A DNA stretch of 64,000 bases from Zerene cesonia. Its lineage: Eukaryota; Arthropoda; Insecta; Lepidoptera; Pieridae. The position numbers and the translations under genes are program-made. Shown here one piece after another: positions 33,501 through 40,861 of the stretch (its first letter is position 1; each line of letters starts with the position of its first letter). The notes beneath the pieces were generated by a model that did not search any database, was not told the DNA's origin, and was given only the letters and a program-made list of their open reading frames with translations. The stretch lies in the NCBI RefSeq assembly GCF_012273895.1, contig NC_052125.1, forward strand, positions 372,001 through 436,000, in the 5' to 3' direction.

Positions 33501-35332
33501 TAGAAGCAAAATGTTCTTTCTGCTTCATGTGCCGAAATGTTAAATCTGGTAATCTTTCAGTTTGTCACTTCAATGTTTTGGTCAGTCTACGCGATCGACA
33601 GAGAGCTGGTGTTCCCAACTATTTACGATGAGGTGGTACCCTGGTGGTTCAACCACTGCGTCCACACCAATATAGTGGTGGTGCTTCTGCTGGAGACCCT
33701 ACTCCAAGCGAGGAGGAAGCCCACCGATGAGAAGGTGGAACAGACTATCTATTGGGGTGTGGCGTTCGCGTATGCTGTTGTGTGAGTTCTGATTTGTATT
33801 TTGTATCTATATTAAATAAAAGCTAAGGAGTTTGTTTGCATGCGCTAATCTCATTAACTGGTGGACCAATTTCAAAAATCCTTTGCCTTTACTCCAGTTC
33901 GCAACAGAGCGATTTATGATTCTTCTAGACGTAGACGGGGGGTTAAAAGTAACATATATTTTTAACTCGTAAGTATCTTTTTTACCGCGGTCAAGCATCT
34001 CATTCCCATGGTAACCTTTAACTACTTTTGACTACCGGTGAAGAGAAAAGGCACCGGCGTTCCTTCACAACTCACATCTCTCATTCAGAAGCCCTATTTA
34101 AGCCTTTCTTTTACTTATATTAATTAATAGACACAGAGTTTCTTGCCGACTCTTTTCTGTAGAAACTGCTTTCCGAACCGGTGGTTAATAATAAAACTGT
34201 TATGATCATTCGAAAGCGCTTCTATAAAAAATCTAATTGAAATATAATTAAATCTCAATGTGCGAGTCGAGCACGCTTCGGCACGAATTTGGCCAGCTCG
34301 CACAGGGGAAGTACCACACCCCCACAGAAGACCGGCGTGATATAGTACCATGCAATTGTGTTTCGTACGGTAAGTGGGAGAAGGCCCGTTTCCCTTCCAT
34401 CTCCCACTCCACTCCTTCTTTCCAGTTGTGAATTCTTTCCTTATCCCTTAACCTTTTAAAGCGGATTGCTCATTCGCAAAGGCACTACCTTTGCGGATGT
34501 TGGTGTGGTAATTGTTTACCAGGCGAACCACCAGCTCAATTGACCGCTATGACATAAAAAAAGGTGTGTGTGCGATTCACATATGATAGAAGTGAAAATT
34601 CAGTAAATCGACAAAAGAATGAGATAAATATATATATAAAACTAGCTGCACCCGGCAAACGCTATTCTGCCTTACTCTTATAATTTAGGGGGATGAAAAA
34701 TAGATGTTGGCCGATTCTCATAGATACCGGATTAGCAAAAATTTCATCAAAATCGGTCAAGCCGTTTCGGAGGAGTATGGTAAACTGTGACACGAGAATT
34801 TTATATATTAGATATAAAATAGTATGTATATTTCTGTCTCATTCTTTGCCGGCTTCATTCTACACATTTTTGTATTTGTGTCTCCTACCTGTCATTTTTT
34901 CCGTTGCATCAGCTTTGAAATCACAACGATTCTAAAGAAGTTTCACTTCAAAAAAATAAATGAATAGAAAGAGTAATTGTTTAAGTTTGAGTTTAATTCC
35001 CTTGCAGCTACTACACGATCTATTTCGCGACGCACAGATGGTTATACCAAGTGTTCGGCGTCATGACCTGGTGGCAGGTCTGCATCTACCAGATATTCAT
35101 CTGGGGCATTTCCTATGTCTTCTACTTACTCCAGTTCCCCATCAACCGGCTGATCCACGGCCAAGAAGAAGAGAAGAGTTTAGAGCAGAAAGAGGACACT
35201 GCGAACAGCGTGGCGCAGAAGAGTGATACAGGTAAGGTCATCACGGACCTCAAGGCGCCGCCATTTTCCACAAGGTCGTGGAGCTTGAAGTTTCGCAGTT
35301 TGCGCAATCAGTTCGAAACGTCGCGGCTGTAG
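14950..35332 (+). CDS. AIG1/ADTRP-family membrane hydrolase with alternative first exons, gene span
   Basis: Known: AIG1 and ADTRP are multi-pass membrane hydrolases of fatty-acid esters of hydroxy fatty acids, using one Thr and one His as catalytic residues. Seen: common exons 33090-33230, 33561-33781 and 35008-35332 encode 228 residues. They include the family signatures RYWRDVLF, FWSVYAIDRELVFP, WWFNHCVHTN (second His aligns with catalytic His134 of human AIG1) and hydrophobic segments up to LLQFPINRLIHG. Three homologous first exons end in [TNWNY, TNWNF or TGWNF] at phase-0 donors; the Thr aligns with Thr43 of AIG1. Predicted lengths are 303, 304 and 313 residues. No second set of downstream exons exists between the first exons, so they most simply represent alternative promoters of one gene. 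A fourth candidate first exon lies at 25351. The gene converges on the CPAP1-like gene. Confidence 0.85.
15175..16743. other. Sequence between first exons A and B
   Basis: AT-rich intron/promoter region. It contains a perfect 15-bp stem-loop (15992-16026) and two copies of ccacagata (15627, 15643). No transposon family with defined ends is seen. Confidence 0.45.
15992..16026. repeat. Perfect 15-bp inverted repeat, 5-base loop
   Basis: aaaacactaacaatt pairs exactly with aattgttagtgtttt around loop atctc. Its function is unknown; it could be the core of a small foldback element. Confidence 0.75.
16744..16971 (+). CDS. AIG1-like gene, alternative first exon B
   Basis: 76 codons from ATG to donor TTT|GTAAGT, phase 0. 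It has the same layout as exon A: a variable polar start, VRTAYH, a hydrophobic helix ending IWYK, NLKYLAP and FFTNWNF with Thr72 as predicted catalytic residue. It lies 1.6 kb downstream of exon A. Reading past the donor runs into stops in the intron, which confirms the splice boundary. Predicted isoform length is 304 residues. Confidence 0.82.
17159..17355 (-). mobile_element. Helitron-like family A
   Basis: From ccagctgcgctccgcggttt to gatattagtaggat. Confidence 0.75.
17356..18046. other. AT-rich intronic sequence
   Basis: No gene, repeat family or structured element recognised. A short tatata run lies near 17848. Confidence 0.35.
18047..18236 (-). mobile_element. Helitron-like family A, diverged
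   Basis: actagctgcgccccgtggtt at left, aatattatagcaggat at right; several internal differences. Confidence 0.7.
18245..18440. repeat. GC-rich repeat fragment
   Basis: GC-rich block (cggacgtatactaaccagtt ... cccggggggggcgtggg) standing out from the AT-rich intron, probably a retroelement 3' fragment. Family not identified. Confidence 0.35.
18561..18589. repeat. (CA)n microsatellite
   Basis: About 14 uninterrupted CA units. Confidence 0.9.
18930..19030 (+). mobile_element. SINE-3 3' fragment, variant
   Basis: Contains ttcatgggcggtggtagtgc and ends ggctataacataaaaaaa. Confidence 0.6.
20048..20246 (+). mobile_element. Helitron-like family A
   Basis: Near full length, ending gcggggcgcagctagt; a short internal deletion after tagacagctgga. 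Confidence 0.78.
20505..20547 (+). mobile_element. Helitron-like 3' end fragment
   Basis: ccgggcggagccgggacgtg and an altered CTAGT-type end (gcagcttgt); related to 52709-52900. Confidence 0.45.
20708..20945. mobile_element. MITE with perfect 26-bp terminal inverted repeats
   Basis: Bases 20708-20733 and 20920-20945 are exact reverse complements (outer part tttagaaattaaaaactttt). The interior, 186 bp, is non-coding. This is a small non-autonomous DNA transposon; I could not see a convincing target-site duplication. Confidence 0.75.
21000..21232 (+). repeat. Repeat remnant
   Basis: Tagctgttgcccgtagcttc at left and ttgagttatatatatttaga at right: a lepidopteran-type dispersed element resembling a retroelement 3' end. 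No coding sequence. Confidence 0.4.
21703..21897 (+). mobile_element. Helitron-like family A, tail to tail with next
   Basis: Ends ccgcggcgcgcagctagt; the next copy starts in opposite orientation 25 bp later. Confidence 0.78.
21923..22118 (-). mobile_element. Helitron-like family A, tail to tail with previous
   Basis: tatccgtcccgcggtttcac to aatatcaataggat; the terminal CTAG is lost. Confidence 0.75.
22552..22757 (-). mobile_element. SINE-3 copy, partial
   Basis: From gcgcttccaccgcccataaa to cacgccgatattctgtg; lacks the tail. Confidence 0.62.
22756..22822 (+). mobile_element. Helitron-like family A, 3' fragment
   Basis: Only the last 67 bp, ending ggcgcatctagt, fused directly to the SINE-3 fragment. 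Confidence 0.6.
22946..23109 (+). mobile_element. Helitron-like family B
   Basis: Family B: starts tatactaatattataaagct, ends cgaagccggggcggac followed by AGCTAGT. This copy has both ends. Confidence 0.7.
23329..23483 (+). mobile_element. Helitron-like family C
   Basis: gaattctcgtgttataatgt to gtttgccgggttagctag. Confidence 0.68.
23600..24640. other. Intronic repeat debris
   Basis: 23610-23780 is a fragment ending in (GACA)n; 24050-24180 is the old dispersed repeat seen at 41760 and 54530. No gene is seen. Confidence 0.4.
24642..25164 (-). mobile_element. Helitron-like family A interrupted by SINE-1
   Basis: Family A occupies 24642-24828 and 25142-25164. The two parts are separated by SINE-1 and share the duplicated 12 bp cgcatttataat. 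Confidence 0.85.
24829..25141 (-). mobile_element. SINE-1 full length inside Helitron-like element
   Basis: Starts with the (CAT)n tail and ends with the tRNA-like head (ccactgagccaccactgctt). A 12-bp target-site duplication at 24817-24828 and 25142-25153 defines the ends. Confidence 0.88.
25198..25225 (+). mobile_element. Helitron-like family B, 3' end fragment
   Basis: ggagccggggcggac then AGCTAGT, about 125 bp upstream of candidate exon D. Confidence 0.5.
25351..25503 (+). CDS. Candidate fourth first exon of the AIG1-like gene, diverged
   Basis: 51 codons from ATG to a strong donor (GTG|GTGAGT), phase 0 like the other first exons and in the same orientation between exons B and C. It encodes MWRDKKIILYLKLLFHS, a hydrophobic helix and PVDLRVLSSAGSV. 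It shares the F-H before the helix and the P-x-x-x-L spacing, but the T-x-W-N motif with the catalytic Thr is absent. It may be a diverged isoform without hydrolase activity, a decayed exon, or chance. Confidence 0.38.
25548..25778 (-). mobile_element. SINE-3 copy
   Basis: From ttttttgtcatagcgggtaa to cgccggtttatatgggtgtg, 45 bp after the donor of candidate exon D. Confidence 0.7.
26040..26645. mobile_element. Foldback/MITE-like element with repeated gattacaatct motifs
   Basis: Left part carries gttagattacaatctatc, atcgatagattgtgaaccg and ctgattggtcgg. The right part carries their reverse complements (cggttcacaatttg, aaccaatcag) and cgatagattacaatc. A 12-bp stem-loop (26612-26644) closes the right end. 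GC-rich centre, no transposase. Confidence 0.6.
26263..26284. repeat. Short (CCTAA)n / TTAGG-type repeat
   Basis: Four and a half perfect AACCT units. TTAGG is the insect telomere repeat; here it is an interstitial run inside the foldback element. Confidence 0.85.
26646..28921. other. Intronic AT-rich region before first exon C
   Basis: 26680-26770 matches the repeat also at 31480-31540. Otherwise there is no gene or defined element. No TATA/initiator pair was recognised before exon C. Confidence 0.35.
28922..29176 (+). CDS. AIG1-like gene, alternative first exon C
   Basis: 85 codons from ATG to donor TTT|GTAAGT, phase 0. It encodes a longer N-terminus than A and B, then WRTVFH, a hydrophobic helix, YTYRLAYLTGWNF, with Thr81 as predicted catalytic residue and T-G-W-N replacing T-N-W-N. 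It is closest to the common exons (3.9 kb intron). Predicted isoform length is 313 residues. Confidence 0.8.
29488..29712 (+). mobile_element. Family E element (ctagctttt...cgcggtttcgcacgcg)
   Basis: Shares end and body (ccgttgcattgttttaaaga, gacagaggaagcgac) with 59811-60000 and, inverted, with 56200-56361. Confidence 0.55.
30346..30546 (+). mobile_element. Helitron-like family A, full length
   Basis: One of the least diverged copies, with an intact 5' TCCTACTAATATT, hairpin and GCAGCTAGT. Confidence 0.85.
30550..32809. other. Intron sequence between exon C and common exon 2
   Basis: AT-rich; 31300-31540 is a repeat (gttccgtagccaagtaaaac ... cacggtcataaattggatgg) shared with 11810-11990 and 26680-26770. 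No exon is seen. Confidence 0.4.
32810..33060. repeat. GC-rich repeat immediately before common exon 2
   Basis: Sequence with gggacggccactgatggaca and cctgcatccagcg resembles a GC-rich lepidopteran dispersed repeat. It ends about 30 bases before the exon 2 acceptor. Family not established. Confidence 0.4.
33090..33230 (+). CDS. AIG1-like gene, common exon 2
   Basis: 47 codons between acceptor TTTCCCCAG and donor TTG|GTGAGT, phase 0 on both sides. It encodes TFQTVFLGLSLLYDLLEW (membrane helix directly after the T-x-W-N-F end of the first exons), a hydrophilic loop, then RYWRDVLFCSAVVPFTL, the R-D-x-L/F...P-x-x-x motif seen in AIG1/ADTRP. Being symmetrical, it accepts every first exon in frame. 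Confidence 0.87.
33245..33486. mobile_element. Foldback element filling the intron between common exons 2 and 3
   Basis: Two inverted family E ends: actagcttttgtctgcggct at left, and its inverted counterpart (agccgcgtacaaaagctagt) at right. The arms match over about 42 bp with a few mismatches. It makes up 242 of the intron's 330 bases. Confidence 0.7.
33561..33781 (+). CDS. AIG1-like gene, common exon 3 with catalytic His
   Basis: 221 bases between acceptor AATCTTTCAG and donor GTGAGT, phase 0 in and 2 out. It encodes FVTSMFWSVYAIDRELVFP, then PWWFNHCVHTN; the second His matches the catalytic His of AIG1 (residue 157, 158 or 167 depending on first exon). A hydrophobic helix (IVVVLLLETLL), a basic loop and the start of the next helix follow. 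This is the most diagnostic exon of the family. Confidence 0.9.
34262..34563 (+). mobile_element. SINE-3 full-length copy
   Basis: From gagcacgcttcggcacgaat to gaccgctatgacataaaaaa, in the intron before common exon 4. Confidence 0.8.
34560..34955 (+). mobile_element. Short element (host) split by a Helitron-like family C insertion
   Basis: 34560-34641 plus 34813-34955 correspond to the uninterrupted minus-strand copy at 50255-50475. The right end has gaagtttcacttc; the left has the degenerate inverted relative gaagtgaaaattc. Confidence 0.75.
34642..34812 (-). mobile_element. Helitron-like family C, ends defined by an empty site
   Basis: 171 bp. Read on the minus strand it starts TCTAATATATAAAATTCTCG and ends GGGTGCAGCTAG, with host A before and T after and no target duplication. 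The uninterrupted relative at 50255-50475 shows the site before insertion. This fits Helitron insertion rules. Confidence 0.85.
35008..35332 (+). CDS. AIG1-like gene, common exon 4 (C-terminus)
   Basis: Acceptor TTCCCTTGCAG, phase 2 in. It encodes YYTIYFATHRWLYQVFG, the last helix (WWQVCIYQIFIWGISYVFYLL), QFPINRLIHG and a hydrophilic tail of about 55 residues to the stop at 35330. The tail is longer than in vertebrate AIG1. A strong internal donor (ACAG|GTAAGG at 35231/35232) could allow an alternative C-terminus. Confidence 0.87.
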
Positions 35333-35585
35333 GGCGGGAAACGCGGCGTTTTTCATGATGTGTTTAGATATTTCGATAGATGTTTTTGTGAAAGTCAATA
35401 TTGATGATATGATTGGTGGAGTTTCTGAGAGATCTTTCTTTACCATTTAAAAAAAAACAACAATATTTTTGAATAATATCAGTGTATTATGAATGTAGAT
35501 TGCAGGATATAGTGATTATAAACGGCAAAAACGATTTGGATGTAATTTGGTACAGAGATAGATTGAGATCGGAGAAAGGACAAAG

Positions 35586-35661
35586 AATAAATAACCTCTG
35601 ATCGTTTCTAAGAAGACCTAAAGATTTCATCGAATAATAAATCATAAATAATATCAATAAA
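35586..35661 (+). terminator. Polyadenylation signals of the AIG1-like gene
   Basis: AATAAA occurs at 35586, 35636 and 35656, 250-330 bases after the stop. This is a suitable distance for the 3' end of the plus-strand gene, but which one is used cannot be told from sequence. Confidence 0.45.
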
Positions 35662-36392
35662 AAAAATGTAGGAAATAAAAGTTACTTGGACTTAGACAAT
35701 AATTAATATTGACGTTTAAATCAAAAATCATATGTTAAAGCTTTAATGTGATATCAAAAGCTTTATATATTATCACATAGCTTTATATATATGGCAATTT
35801 TTTAAATATCTATGAAATAAAATAAATATTTTAACTATTATTAACGTAGCTCTTATAATCAATTATATTTTTTGTAACATGGGGTCACCGTGGCGTCTTA
35901 AAGCGATGATAATTCAAGTGTGGGAAAGAGACAGAGCTATATAAGTCGTCTAGCACTGTCACCTTCCCACACCGGAATTAATACTGCATTAAAACGTCAC
36001 GGTTCAGAACAATAAATAGATGTATTTTATATGGATAAATGGATGAAAAAACGCCGCGTTTTAATCGTTATTTAATAAGGCTTATGGTAATAGAAAATTA
36101 TATTTGTTGTATCAATGAATAATTATAGTATTGGATTGTATAAACAGAAATTTATTTATGCCCCTCTATATAAACAATTCCCTTTCCTTATACATAATTT
36201 AACATTAATTTAAATGAAAACTTAGGTAAAAAGAATTGTTTTATATATGGGCTATTTATAATTATATGGTGATAGATAATAAATATATAGGATAACTGTT
36301 ATCGTTTTATTTATCTACCCTCATCCTACATGAACTAAAACTTGTCTTATAATGCCTCAAAGTACAGCTTAATTTGATAGTGTGTTGAAAAC

Positions 36393-36535
36393 ATCCATTA
36401 ATATTATAAACGCGAAGTTACGGATGGATGTATGGATGTTTGTTACAACTTGTATCTGTATAAAATTTGGTACAGAGATAGATTGTATCTGGAATAACAC
36501 ATAGGCCTTTAACCCGGCTTATATATAGCTAGTCG
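36393..36535 (+). mobile_element. Helitron-like element related to 9149-9301
   Basis: attaatattataaacgcgaa at the start, ctggaataacacataggcc inside and atatagctagt at the end. Confidence 0.5.
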
Positions 36536-36549
36536 ACTAATTCTACTAT

Positions 36550-36753
36550 TTCTACTAATATTATTAATGTGAAAGTTTGTGAGGATGAATGTATGTGTAT
36601 GTTTGTTACTCTCATGCAAAAACTACAGAACCTATTGCAATGAAATTTGGTACGTAGATAGCTGGATAACTGAAATAACAGACAGGCAACTTTTTATTCC
36701 GATATTCCTACGGGATACAGACCTACGCGGGTGAAACCGCGAGGCGCAGCTAG
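36550..36753 (+). mobile_element. Helitron-like family A, first of tandem pair
   Basis: tctactaatattattaatgt to gaggcgcagctag. Confidence 0.78.
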
Positions 36754-36770
36754 GAGTTTATATTTATTAG

Positions 36771-36935
36771 TGTATGTATGTTTGTTACTCTTTCACGCAA
36801 AAACTACAGAACCGATTGCAATTAAATTTTGTACGTACTTAGCTGGACAAATGGAATAACACATAGGCAACTTTTTATCCCGCTATTCCTACGGGATACA
36901 GTCCTACGCGGGTGAAACCGCGAAGCGCAGCTAGT
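36771..36935 (+). mobile_element. Helitron-like family A, second of tandem pair, 5'-truncated
   Basis: Begins within the body (gtatgtatgtttgttactct) and ends gaagcgcagctagt; same orientation, 17 bp after the previous copy. Confidence 0.76.
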
Positions 36936-37112
36936 AATACTATAAATTTGTTAGGAATAAATTACCAATTCTGATTCTGTGGCAAATTATTCTTCAAGCA
37001 ACATAGTAGGGACCCAGGGTCAAAAGTCGGTCAATACATTTTTGCAAAAAATGCCTACATTTGACCGGGAAAGCTTATGTATAAATATAGCCCACGGGTG
37101 ACCCGCGGCATA

Positions 37113-37237
37113 TCTATACTTATATTATAAAGGTTTGTTTGAACGCACTAATCTCAGGAATTACTGGTCCGATTTGAAAAATTCATTCAGTGTTAGATTG
37201 CCTATTTATTGAGGAATGCCGGGGCGGACCGCTTGTA
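37113..37237 (+). mobile_element. Helitron-like family B, short copy
   Basis: tatacttatattataaaggt to gccggggcggaccgcttgt. Confidence 0.6.
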
Positions 37238-38127
37238 TTTTATAAGGTAAGAGTTTAATATAACGTTAAGGCATATAAAGATGTGAAAAAAAGAAAAATA
37301 TTTTTAAAATTTTTTATTGTTTTTACAATCTTAAAAATAATGTTTACAAATAATTACAAACTTGTCATTTTATTACCAATACATCAGTGCTTATGAAATC
37401 GTAGATGTCCCAATTTAATGATCTTAGTGTTCAAATATACAGAACTAACACTACGATTCCAAAATACCTAGGTAACCTTTGAAAAATCGCGATTTACTAA
37501 GGAATAGGTAACTAAGAGTATTTTAAATTCGTTATTTATCGGCAGTGATAGGTTCTCCTAAATAAGGTTTAAGTTAACAAATTTAAACCGTGGTTTTTAA
37601 TACTATCTAGAATTAAGGTCACGTTGGCATGATGACTATAAACCGACTTACAAAAAGGAGCAGTTTTCAATTTGACTGGATTTTTTGTAAGTTTTTCTGA
37701 GTACTTATGGGTGGTTCTTTTTCTCATTGAGTCTTGTTCCAACAATTTCGGAGGCGTTTTAGTTTTTTGTGAAAATTAATAATTTTTCCGTTTACGCTTA
37801 TATTAAACGATACTTTTAGGGTCATATGACGATTACATAAAAATCACGATTTAAAACTGTTAAATTCATATTTGCAAAACTTATAAGAAGCTTATATTGG
37901 GTATTGTAAGGTTATTGTGTACAAATGTATAAAACGAAAAAATACATAAATAAAGATTGTAGATATGTCAAAATTAAATAACAAAAATGTCGTGTGTGCT
38001 TATTAAAAATAATATTAATAAATAAATTTGTGATTCTATAAATTATTTCATTATCTATTTCTATTAATATAAACTTTTGTCAAATAGCGACATATTTTTA
38101 TAGAGTGCCAATGTTTTTAAAGTGTGT

Positions 38128-38133
38128 TTTATT
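38128..38133 (-). terminator. Possible polyadenylation signal of the CPAP1-like gene
   Basis: AATAAA on the minus strand about 350 bases after the stop codon. Other copies exist further left (about 37312), so the choice is uncertain. Confidence 0.3.
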
Positions 38134-38484
38134 TACACATTACTCACTAAGCTACAACTAACTTATCACTTATTTGATACTTTATGTTAAATCGGTTTTA
38201 ATATTATAGTTTTTAGAAGTTGCCATAATATGCTTCCTTGTGTAACTCAGTATTCTGAACTGATTGTTTTGAATAAATATAATATATTAGAAAAAGGATA
38301 TAAAAAATGATTAATTATAGATTGGAAGTAAACATTGAATGATCCTGTTTCATTTACTAACGAGGTAATCTATCAAAAACCATCGGTTTTTGTTCAGATT
38401 TAATATACAGAGTATTAACGAAGCATCGGATTCTTACGACCTAAATCACAACGCTTCCATCTTTCAAAGGTTACCCTCAGCTAT

Positions 38485-40861
38485 TTAAAAAAATTCTCCG
38501 AATTGCCTATATACAAGTTGCCTAACCGGCCTCGTTAGCCCATCCTTGTAACCCAATTGGGGCTTTAAATAATAAGACGTGGGAGTACGGAGACTTACTC
38601 CCGATATTTGGGGTAATTTTCTAACCTGGAACTGGGATAACTCTGACGCTGCGTACTGCGGATCTGCTTGGAGGCTATTCCTAAATCTACTGAAGGTATA
38701 GTCTCGGTTTGTAGGTACTATAAAACCGCTTGGAGCTCGAATGTTGGGCAGGCTGGGAGCGAGAGCTTCGTTATACCGTTCATCATACTCATTTTCGATG
38801 GAATCGGCTAAATTCTGCTTGATGGACACGTCTAGTTTTAACGGTTTTCCGGTGGCGGTGTAGGGTTTGGATATTTCCGGTTTCGGTTCTATTTGTTTGC
38901 CGGTTTCTTTATTTATCTGGGAGATGTATGGTTTTAGGTACGCACCGGGCTTCAGTGTAGATTCTAGTTGTTCTTTGATGGCTTCGTAATTGTCGTTGAA
39001 TGTTCGCAGTACCTTTGTTGCTAGATCTTTTGCTCTGTTCGCTTGGGTTGTTGTTGGTGGGTTTGTTTTAACATCTGCGGCCTTTGTTGTTGTTTCGGCT
39101 TCTTGTTTATTGCTGTTCTCATAATCGTCTTCGTCTTCGTCGTAGTATTCATATTCTTCTTCTTGTTTTGGTGTTGTTGCCGCGGTTGGCACAGTTGTTG
39201 TTGTGCGTGTTGTTGTTTGTCTGGATGTTGTGGTGGGTTTAGGTGTGGTGGTGGTGGTGGTGGTAGTGGTAGTAGTAGTAGTGCTAGTGGTAGTGGTAGA
39301 GGAAGTGGTAGTCGGTTTAGGGGTGGTGCTTGGTGCTGAGTTCATGTTTTTCCCACCTACCGGTTGTAAACCTCTTGGTAGGTAGGGACTCCCACCCCTA
39401 GACGGTAAAAAAGGACGCTTAACAACTTTTACGTTTGTTCTCACGTCCTTCACCTTGTCGACTACTTCGTCATCTATCCTTTTTCTAGGGGGCGCTTCTT
39501 TCTCTTTTTCCTCATCGTAATAATCATCATCTTTCACTTTTGCTGGTCTATCGTCTTTGCCTCTTTGCGTGTAAGTATACTTTGCAGCTTTAGGAGCAGG
39601 CTCGTAATAATAGTCATCATCATCGTAATCTATTGGTCTTTTGGTCTTTTTCGCTTTTAAATTAGCGGGTCCTGTTGGTCTGGAGGGTTTAAATTTTTCT
39701 CTTTCGACCGGTTCTGGTTTAGGTCTCTGTTGAATTGTGGTAGTCTTAGCAGAGGGCATGGGTCTACTTATATCGTCTTCTTCATAATCATCATAATAAT
39801 CATCGTCAGCTGCTTTTGGTGGTAATTTAGTGGTGGATACAGGAACATATTCATATTTTTCTTTTTCATTTAAAGGAACTGGTCGTTTTATTTTTGGTGG
39901 CATTCTTGGTTTGCTAAAAATTCCATGACCATTTGGCTTGACTAATGGCTGCGAATCTGGACCCGTGGGTATTTGACGCTTTTCCTCTTGTATTTTATCG
40001 TCACTATCGTAGTTTCTCTCCGGCTTTAGATATGGTCTTTCCTCTCTACCCTTGAATGGACGGTAAAGTCTACGTCCTTCGTTTGAAGGCCTTTCTGTGG
40101 GCTTAATGTCAGGAACTTCATCTCTGAACGGTCGCCTGTCGGGTCTTTTCTCATCTCTTGAACGATATTCATCCCGTGGGCGAATTTCATCTCGAGATCT
40201 GAATTCGTCCCGTGGCTTAATTTCATCATTTACATCGGGTTCATCCCTTGGACGTTTTTCATCCCTAGGTCTTATTTCGTCTCTAGGTCTGATTTCATCT
40301 CTAGATCTTATTTCATCTCTTGGCCTGATTTCATCTCTGGGCCTAATTTCGTCCCTAGGTCTAATTTCATCCCTAGGTCTAATTTCATCCCTAGGTCTTA
40401 TTTCATCCCTGGGTCTAATTTCATCCCTAGGTCTTATTTCATCCCTAGGTCTTATTTCATCCCTAGGTCTAATTTCATCTCTAGGTCTGACTTCATCTCT
40501 AGGCCGAACTTCATCTCGAGGTCTTATTTCATCCCTTGGACGTTCATCTCTTAACCTTTCATCATCCATAGTTCTATCTAATTTCTCATCTTCAACTTCG
40601 TCCCTAGATCTAAATTCGTCCCTAGGTCTAGGTTTTGGTCTTCCACTTGCTCTGGGTCTATCTTCATCATCAGTTCTATATCTTTCATCATCTTCGTCCC
40701 TTGGTCTTTGTCGTCTTCCGCCTTTGTAAGGTCGTCTGTCATCATCGTCGTATGGTCTTCTGTAGTCTGTATACGGTCTTTTGCCTCTTGGTCTTTCATA
40801 TGGTCTTCTATCATCATAGTCATCATCAGCGTCGTCCCGTGGTCTTGAACGTGTTTCATAT
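38485..40861 (-). CDS. CPAP1-like gene, exon 7 (long repetitive C-terminal exon)
   Basis: Enters in phase 2 after acceptor TTACAG and stays open for 792 codons to the stop at 38485. In order it has Arg/Asp-rich sequence with YKGGRRQRPRDED; 17 tandem hexapeptides; further degenerate R-x-R-D-E units; Lys/Pro-rich segments with acidic-tyrosine blocks (DDYYDDYEED); a threonine-rich tract of mucin type; and a less repetitive last 150 residues ending YRQFGEFF. The part before the internal ATG at 40569 is needed to connect with exon 6, so that ATG is not the start. Confidence 0.88.

Larger units (their letters stand above)
35662..38127. other. Intergenic region between convergent AIG1-like and CPAP1-like genes
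   Basis: Contains Helitron-like copies at 36393-36535, 36550-36753, 36771-36935 and 37113-37237; the rest is AT-rich with no gene recognised. Confidence 0.5.

Noticed and set aside
39043..39385. Plus-strand Cys/Gly/Val-rich frames
   Set aside because: Antisense of the threonine-rich tract of the CPAP1-like exon.
40097..40729. Long plus-strand open frame of repeated S-S-L-G-L-I units
   Set aside because: It is the antisense shadow of the R-P-R-D-E repeat exon; the minus frame connects through consistent splice phases to a chitin-binding protein and this one does not.
40578..40859. Minus-strand frame starting MKHVQDHG
   Set aside because: Shifted frame of exon 7; the phase-2 entry from exon 6 gives YETRSRPRDD instead, which stays open for 792 codons.
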